Shown here: piece by piece, positions 63,913 to 64,000 of the stretch
Position numbering within the stretch: position 1 is the first letter of the stretch
Layout of the letters: every line of letters begins with the position of its first letter
Source: Vibrio artabrorum
Lineage (GTDB): Bacteria > Pseudomonadota > Gammaproteobacteria > Enterobacterales > Vibrionaceae
Assembly: GCF_024347295.1 (NCBI RefSeq)
Contig: NZ_AP025459.1
Location: 1,116,001 to 1,180,000 of the forward strand
Direction of reading: 5' to 3'
DNA length: 64,000 nt
The notes under the pieces: model-generated
The model's input: only the letters and a program-made list of their open reading frames with translations
Database searches by the model: none
Told to the model about the DNA's origin: nothing
Made by a program: the position numbers and the translations under genes

Positions 63913-64000
63913 TGTTACGGGTTCCTTAAGCAGACAGCCTACATTCTTATTTCAGCCGAGCACTATAAAGTAATTAGAGTGATTTATCTCACATTTATCG

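Overview
The window reads as chromosomal DNA of a marine gamma-proteobacterium, almost certainly a Vibrio. This rests on the TonB2-type cluster with a large ExbB paralogue, the napFDABC operon next to narQP, nirBD with a formate/nitrite-type channel and cobA, DUF2986 and YggL proteins, and the tRNA array. The species cannot be fixed from the sequence; gene density and intergenic style are ordinary for Vibrio chromosome 1.

Layout. Bases 1-2308 are the right edge of an integrated element. A large tyrosine-recombinase-like gene runs off the left edge, and the adjoining thioredoxin 2 gene (trxC) survives only downstream of its active-site codons. Bases 2.9-8.0 kb hold an MFS transporter, a divergent AraC regulator/MATE efflux pair, an acetyltransferase with ygbA, and DUF2986. 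Bases 8.0-14.8 kb are one long leftward set of nine genes behind a Fur-box-like site: PepSY membrane protein, DUF2271, DUF4198, two small secreted or anchored proteins, and a ZnuABC-type metal importer with a second, ligand-poor binding-protein homologue. Bases 15.6-22.9 kb hold a TonB2 energy-transducing cluster (DUF3450, TtpC-like ExbB, ExbB, ExbD, TonB, TPR) and a siderophore-type TonB receptor with its own Fur box.

Bases 23.4-28.2 kb hold a dicarboxylate/amino-acid symporter with a CRP site, a Cpx-like two-component pair, an NYN protein and a DUF4174 protein. Bases 28.2-33.2 kb are the nirBD-nirC-cobA nitrite reduction operon with an FNR box. Bases 33.7-34.5 kb hold five tRNAs (Leu, Cys, Gly, Leu, Cys in transcription order) containing a Leu-Cys duplication. 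Then come ravA-viaA, a NUDIX gene with ltaE, ylqF, a diguanylate cyclase, a GNAT protein, a fatty-acid desaturase, a small monooxygenase, and manA joined head-to-head to a beheaded GntR regulator.

Bases 47.1-56.0 kb form an anaerobic-respiration block: dcuC, narP-narQ, and napFDABC plus a 45-residue membrane protein. The nap promoter carries a 7-2-7 NarP-type site and an FNR-like box. Periplasmic nitrate reduction (nap), nitrite reduction to ammonia (nirBD, with sirohaem precursor from cobA), nitrite transport and NarQ/NarP sensing fit together as one nitrate-to-ammonia module. The tail (56-64 kb) has several unrecognised small proteins, yggL, a frameshifted PhoX phosphatase behind a possible Pho box, a LysE-type exporter and an RhlE-like RNA helicase.

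The most unusual points are the element boundary inside trxC, the Fur-linked metal importer with its degenerate second binding protein, the manA/gntR deletion junction, the frameshifted phoX, and a near-perfect 22-bp-arm hairpin at 15.6 kb.
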